Shown one piece after another: positions 31,966 through 35,208 of a stretch of DNA of 35,208 nucleotides. Position 1 is the first letter of the stretch. Every line of letters begins with the position of its first letter. The notes under the pieces were generated by a model. The model had not been told where the DNA came from, made no database searches, and saw nothing but the letters and a program-made list of their open reading frames with translations. Made by a program: the position numbers and the translations under genes. The stretch is taken from assembly GCA_026710105.1 (NCBI GenBank), contig JAPORR010000222.1, positions 1-35,208 of the forward strand, read 5' to 3'. The DNA is from Alphaproteobacteria bacterium. Lineage in GTDB: Bacteria; Pseudomonadota; Alphaproteobacteria; Bin95.

Positions 31966-32990
31966 GGCAGGAGGTCCATCGCCTGTTCGAGCTGAGCAAT
32001 GCGGGCTCGGCAGTCGAGACGCCCGTCGAAACGCAGGTTGAGCCCGTCTATGCCGCAATCCCGATAGGTCTCGAAGCGGGCGCGCACCATGTCCGGCGTG
32101 CCGATGGCACCGAAGGCGGTAATCATCTCGTCCGGCACGCGCTTAACGGCCTCTTCGCGCCTGCCCTCGATCCAGAGTCGCTGAATTGCGCGCGCATCGT
32201 CCTCGAAGCCCGCCCGGCGGAAGGCGTCATTGTAGAAATTGGTGCGCGCGGAGCCCATGGCGCCCATCTGGAAGGCGACGCCGGGCCGATGTTCCCCGAT
32301 CAGCCGCTCGACATCCTCGCCGATGGCGACCGTACACGCCGTCTCCAAGTCGAGATCGGCGAGTATGCGCCCAGCGCGCTCGGCGCCGCGACGGAGATAA
32401 CCCAGATGCGCTTCTGGATAATCCGGCGAAAAGGACGTGCCGAGCCAGCCGTCGGCCGCCTCGCCGGTATATTCGAGCGCGCGCGGCCCGAGCGTCGCCA
32501 GGTAGATGGGTATCTCCGCCGGCGGGAAGTCCAGCCGGATCGGCTTGCCCTCGCCGCCCGGCCGCGGCAGCCGGAACTCGGAGCCCTCGAATTGGAGCTT
32601 CTCGCCAGCAAACCCCTTGCGCACGATCGCGACCGTTTCCCTGAGCCGCGAGAGCGGGCGCGCATAGGCTGCGCCGTGCAGCCCCTCCACAACCTGTGGC
32701 CCGCTGACGCCCAAGCCCAGCGCGAAGCGCCCGCCAGAGAGATGGTGTAGCGAAAGCGCCGTCATCGCAGTCATGGAAGGCGCGCGGGCGCTGATCTGCA
32801 TGATGCCGGTGCCGAGCCGGATGCGCCTTGTCTGCCCGGCGAGGAAGGCGAGCGAAGTCGCGGCGTCCGCCCCCCACGCTTCGGCCGACCAGGCGGTATC
32901 CACGCCCAGCCGCTCGGCCTCCTGCACGAATTCGGTGAGCTCCACGCCGCCGCTGCGGTCATAGCCGCCGACGCTTACCGACGCCTTCAT
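31962..32990 (-). CDS. LLM-class flavin/F420-dependent oxidoreductase
   Basis: This 342-aa TIM-barrel oxidoreductase belongs to the bacterial luciferase-like superfamily and uses FMN or F420. Seen: [20 protein letters not shown], the [20 protein letters not shown] strand-loop, [20 protein letters not shown], and [21 protein letters not shown]. The TGIMQI...RAP form is that of the F420-dependent (MerA-like / TIGR03559-type) branch, although a flavin cofactor is also possible and I see no F420 biosynthesis genes here. ATG 32990 follows GGGGGAGG. It starts 28 nt after the threonine dehydratase-like stop and overlaps gpmA by 4 nt. Substrate unknown. Confidence 0.88.
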   Translation of the reverse strand: MKASVSVGGYDRSGGVELTEFVQEAERLGVDTAWSAEAWGADAATSLAFLAGQTRRIRLGTGIMQISARAPSMTAMTALSLHHLSGGRFALGLGVSGPQVVEGLHGAAYARPLSRLRETVAIVRKGFAGEKLQFEGSEFRLPRPGGEGKPIRLDFPPAEIPIYLATLGPRALEYTGEAADGWLGTSFSPDYPEAHLGYLRRGAERAGRILADLDLETACTVAIGEDVERLIGEHRPGVAFQMGAMGSARTNFYNDAFRRAGFEDDARAIQRLWIEGRREEAVKRVPDEMITAFGAIGTPDMVRARFETYRDCGIDGLNLRFDGRLDCRARIAQLEQAMDLLP

Positions 32991-33018
32991 GGCTGCCTGT
33001 CCTCCCCCGTGCCCCGGC

Positions 33019-33966
33019 TCAATCCCCGGCCAGCACCCGGCGATAGACCTCAATGTCGATATTGCCCCCGCTCGCCACCAGGCCGACTGCCTTGCCGGCC
33101 ATGCTCTCGCGCTCCTTCAGCAACGCCGCCAGGGGCGCGGCGCCCGCGCCCTCAATGACATTGTGGGTGTCGGTGAAATAGTGGCGCATAGCCGCCTCGA
33201 TTTCGTTGTCGTCCACGGTAACAATGCGCGCGGCGTGCTTCAGAACGATTTCCAGCGCCGCCTCGTTCGGCGTGCGGCAGGCCATCCCGTCCGCCATGGT
33301 GTCGGCGCTGTTGGTGGAAACCGCCCGACCCGCCTCGAAGCTCAGCGCATAAGAGGCCGCCTTGCGGGCGACAACGCCGATGATTTCCGTCCCGAGCCCC
33401 AGCGCCTCGCGCGCGGCAATTGCCCCGCAAATGCCGGAGCCGAGGCCGATGGGCACATAGAGCGCGTCTAGATGCGGCACAGCACGCAGCAATTCGTAGC
33501 CCCAGGTCGCCACTCCGGCCACTAGCGCCGGATGGAAGGACGGCAGGAAATGCAGCCTTTCGGCATCCGCCATCGAGAGCGCATGTTCGAGGGAATCCTG
33601 GAAGTCGCGTCCATGCACCGCGAGATCCGCGCCGAAGGCCCGCATGGCAGCGTTCTTCTCGCGGCTGTTGCCCTCTGGCACAACGACCGTGACCCGCTTG
33701 CCGGCCTGCCGAGCAGCATAGGCGACGGACTGGCCGTGGTTGCCGCGCGTGGCCGTCACCATGCTGTCGGCGTCGCACTGGGCCATATAGGCGAGACCGC
33801 CGCGAATCTTGAAGGCGCCGATGGGCGTGTGGTTCTCGTGCTTGACCCAGACCTCGGTCCCGGCGCGCTCGGCGAGCAGCGGCCATACGCGCTGCGGCGT
33901 CGCAGGAAACGCCCCGTAAACGAGATCGGCCGCCGCCTCGATATCCGCCTTTCCGGGCAACATCAT
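33019..33966 (-). CDS. Threonine dehydratase-like PLP enzyme (fold type II)
   Basis: This 315-aa PLP lyase probably deaminates a beta-hydroxy amino acid (threonine, serine or hydroxyaspartate). Seen: Schiff-base K53 in PIGAFKIRGG, the RGNHGQSVAYAA phosphate/substrate loop, the glycine-rich GLGSGICGAIAA cofactor loop, and ASGGNIDIE near the end. It has only the catalytic domain, without an ACT regulatory domain, so it is not the feedback-inhibited biosynthetic type. The start ATG 33966 overlaps the PhzF-like stop by 4 nt; a second ATG at 33963 follows directly. It is the second gene of the minus-strand run. Confidence 0.9.
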   Translation of the reverse strand: MMLPGKADIEAAADLVYGAFPATPQRVWPLLAERAGTEVWVKHENHTPIGAFKIRGGLAYMAQCDADSMVTATRGNHGQSVAYAARQAGKRVTVVVPEGNSREKNAAMRAFGADLAVHGRDFQDSLEHALSMADAERLHFLPSFHPALVAGVATWGYELLRAVPHLDALYVPIGLGSGICGAIAAREALGLGTEIIGVVARKAASYALSFEAGRAVSTNSADTMADGMACRTPNEAALEIVLKHAARIVTVDDNEIEAAMRHYFTDTHNVIEGAGAAPLAALLKERESMAGKAVGLVASGGNIDIEVYRRVLAGD

Positions 33967-34751
33967 GGAAGCTCCACGGTTCCGGAGAGATAGAGGGCCG
34001 CGCGGCCGGAAATGACAACGCGCTCCCCCTGCATTCGGCAGTCGAGGCGCCCGCCACGCGCCGAGATCTGCCGCGCGGTGAGAGCCTGCTTGCCCAGCCG
34101 CTCCGCCCAGTAGGGCGCGAGCGCGCAATGCGCCGAGCCGGTTACCGGGTCCTCGTCGATGCCGACGCCCGGCGCGAAGCAGCGGGAGGCGAAATCCACC
34201 TCTTCACCCGGCGCGGTCGCCGCGAATAGCATGTAATCCGTGACTGCGCCAAGCCGCCGGAAATCGGGTCGGAGCGCCCGCACCCGTCCTTCCTCGCCGA
34301 AGACCGCCAGACAGACCCGCCCGCCCGAGAGGAACGACTCCGGCGCCGCGCCCAGGGCCTCGGCCAGCCCTGGCGGCGCGGGCGCAGGGGTGGGCGGGTT
34401 GGCAGGGAAGTCCATGCTGAGCACGAGGCCGCTGCGTCGAACTGTTAGCCGCCCGCTCCTGGTCTCGAACTCGACCGTTTCGGCCCCGGTGCCCAGTTTC
34501 TCGAACAGGACATGGGCGGAAGCGAGCGTCGCATGGCCGCAGAGATCGACCTCGACCTTGGGCGTGAACCAGCGCAACCGCCAATGCGCGCCCTCCGGCA
34601 CGAGGAAAGCCGTCTCGGACAGGTTGTTCTCCGCCGCAATGGCCTGCAGCAGCGACTCCTCCGGCCAGCCCTCCAGCAGGCAGACGGCGGCCGGGTTGCC
34701 GGCGAAAGCCCGGTCCGTAAAGGCGTCCACTTGGTAGAGCGGTATTCTCAT
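33963..34751 (-). CDS. PhzF-family isomerase-like protein
   Basis: This 262-aa protein has the diaminopimelate-epimerase-like fold of PhzF. Seen: QVDAFTDRAFAGNPAAVC at the start, the acidic E46 in ENNLSETAFL at the position of the PhzF catalytic glutamate, LRWFTPKVEVDLCGHATLA, and GIDEDPVTGSAHCALAPYW. No other phenazine genes are present, so phenazine synthesis is not supported; most genomic PhzF homologues have unknown substrates. ATG 34751 begins the homology; no good ribosome-binding site is seen, and an ATG 27 nt upstream is in frame. It heads the minus-strand run to ppdK. Confidence 0.88.
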   Translation of the reverse strand: MRIPLYQVDAFTDRAFAGNPAAVCLLEGWPEESLLQAIAAENNLSETAFLVPEGAHWRLRWFTPKVEVDLCGHATLASAHVLFEKLGTGAETVEFETRSGRLTVRRSGLVLSMDFPANPPTPAPAPPGLAEALGAAPESFLSGGRVCLAVFGEEGRVRALRPDFRRLGAVTDYMLFAATAPGEEVDFASRCFAPGVGIDEDPVTGSAHCALAPYWAERLGKQALTARQISARGGRLDCRMQGERVVISGRAALYLSGTVELP

Positions 34752-34892
34752 GGGGGCGCGACCATAGCAGCGGCCCACCGAAAATCCAGCCGGCTACGCC
34801 GCCACGAAATGCATGCGGAACGCCCAGGAGGTTTGAAGCAGAAGACCTTCGTTGGATGGGCCTGTCGGCAATCACGCGGCCGGTTCGCGCTC

Positions 34893-35051
34893 CTACTTCG
34901 TGAAGCCGTCGAACAGGCCTTCCGGCCGCGCCAGACGCTCCCGCAGATCGGCAATGTCGCGCCAGACTTCGTTCAGACCGCACGCTAGATAGAGCTACAG
35001 ACCAGCCATCACCATGGCCAGAACGATGATGGCGATGGTCTCCTGCGTCAC
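34893..35051 (-). pseudogene. Decayed small membrane / coiled-coil protein with in-frame TAG
   Basis: From GTG 35051 one frame reads a short membrane helix (TQETIAIIVLAMVMAGL), then TAG at 34997-34995, then continues in the same frame to WRDIADLRERLARPEGLFDG and a TAG at 34893-34895. The two halves correspond to a common small-protein type, an amino-terminal helix followed by RRDIADLRERLARLEGLFEGF. The stop falls just after the helix. The linker is also degraded. It is a remnant unless the TAG is read through. Confidence 0.6.
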
Positions 35052-35208
35052 GGCATGTTACCTCTAATGGGTCCGCCCAACATGAAGGCGACACCGGCGC
35101 CAGTCAATATGGCAGCGTCACCATTCCGGCGTCGAAGCCCTGTACAATTCATACATTCGCCGACACCCGAATTAGCTACAGTGTCGTCCCAACAGGCGGG
35201 ATTGCGCT
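35052..35208. other. Right-edge intergenic stretch
   Basis: No gene is supported. It is somewhat AT-richer and holds a 6-bp inverted repeat CGACAC (35161-35166) / GTGTCG (35181-35186). It is probably the upstream region of the decayed small gene. Confidence 0.4.

Noticed and set aside
33963-34751. Phenazine biosynthesis cluster
   Set aside because: Only a PhzF-like gene is present; PhzA/B, C, D, E and G are absent and PhzF homologues are common in genomes without phenazines.

Overview
The window looks like the chromosome of a free-living, GC-rich alphaproteobacterium. The evidence is the split three-subunit proton-translocating transhydrogenase (pntAA-pntAB-pntB), the two-subunit glycyl-tRNA synthetase followed by pyruvate phosphate dikinase, the abundance of TauD, CaiB/BaiF, acyl-CoA ligase and LLM-type catabolic genes, and the tight 4-8 nt gene overlaps. 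I cannot name the genus from sequence alone. I see no phage, transposase, CRISPR array, rRNA or tRNA gene.

Left third (0.1-13.7 kb): a catabolic region of short, mostly divergent or convergent units. It holds a class IV aminotransferase behind an M20-type N-carbamoyl-amino-acid hydrolase, a short-chain dehydrogenase, a DAO-type FAD oxidoreductase, a long-chain acyl-CoA ligase, a VOC-family protein, a small HTH-plus-two-TM regulator, a TauD dioxygenase divergent from a CaiB/BaiF CoA-transferase, and an APH-fold kinase (LvaA/ACAD10 type) divergent from acetoacetate-CoA ligase. Together these suggest uptake and CoA activation of carboxylic or amino acids.

Iron unit (13.7-14.7 kb): bacterioferritin (bfr) and its ferredoxin (bfd) face each other. 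Each has a TGC-N9-GCA palindrome upstream and a readable promoter, which points to shared metal-responsive control. A notably AT-rich strip lies upstream of bfr.

Decay zone (14.8-19.5 kb): a second TauD dioxygenase and an apparently orphan molybdenum-hydroxylase large subunit are surrounded by gene fragments. These are a LysR amino terminus, an alcohol-dehydrogenase carboxyl terminus, and an amidase amino-terminal half joined directly to a frameshifted scrap of a COG3146 protein. A small two-TM membrane protein follows.

Redox operon (19.6-24.3 kb): pntAA, pntAB, pntB, an iron-sulfur flavoreductase and exonuclease III lie on the plus strand with short gaps or 8-nt overlaps. Transhydrogenase and flavoreductase plausibly share nicotinamide redox work.

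Right third (24.5-34.75 kb): a co-directional minus-strand run of phzF-like, threonine dehydratase-like, LLM oxidoreductase, gpmA, sppA-like, a small membrane protein, glyQ, glyS and ppdK. Several junctions overlap by 4 nt. A small decayed membrane/coiled-coil gene with an in-frame TAG lies at the right edge.

I found no clearly new defence or biosynthetic system. The most useful leads are the paired bfr/bfd palindromes, the transhydrogenase-flavoreductase operon, the kinase/acyl-CoA ligase pair, the membrane-tethered HTH regulator with its structured leader, and the fused pseudogene junction.
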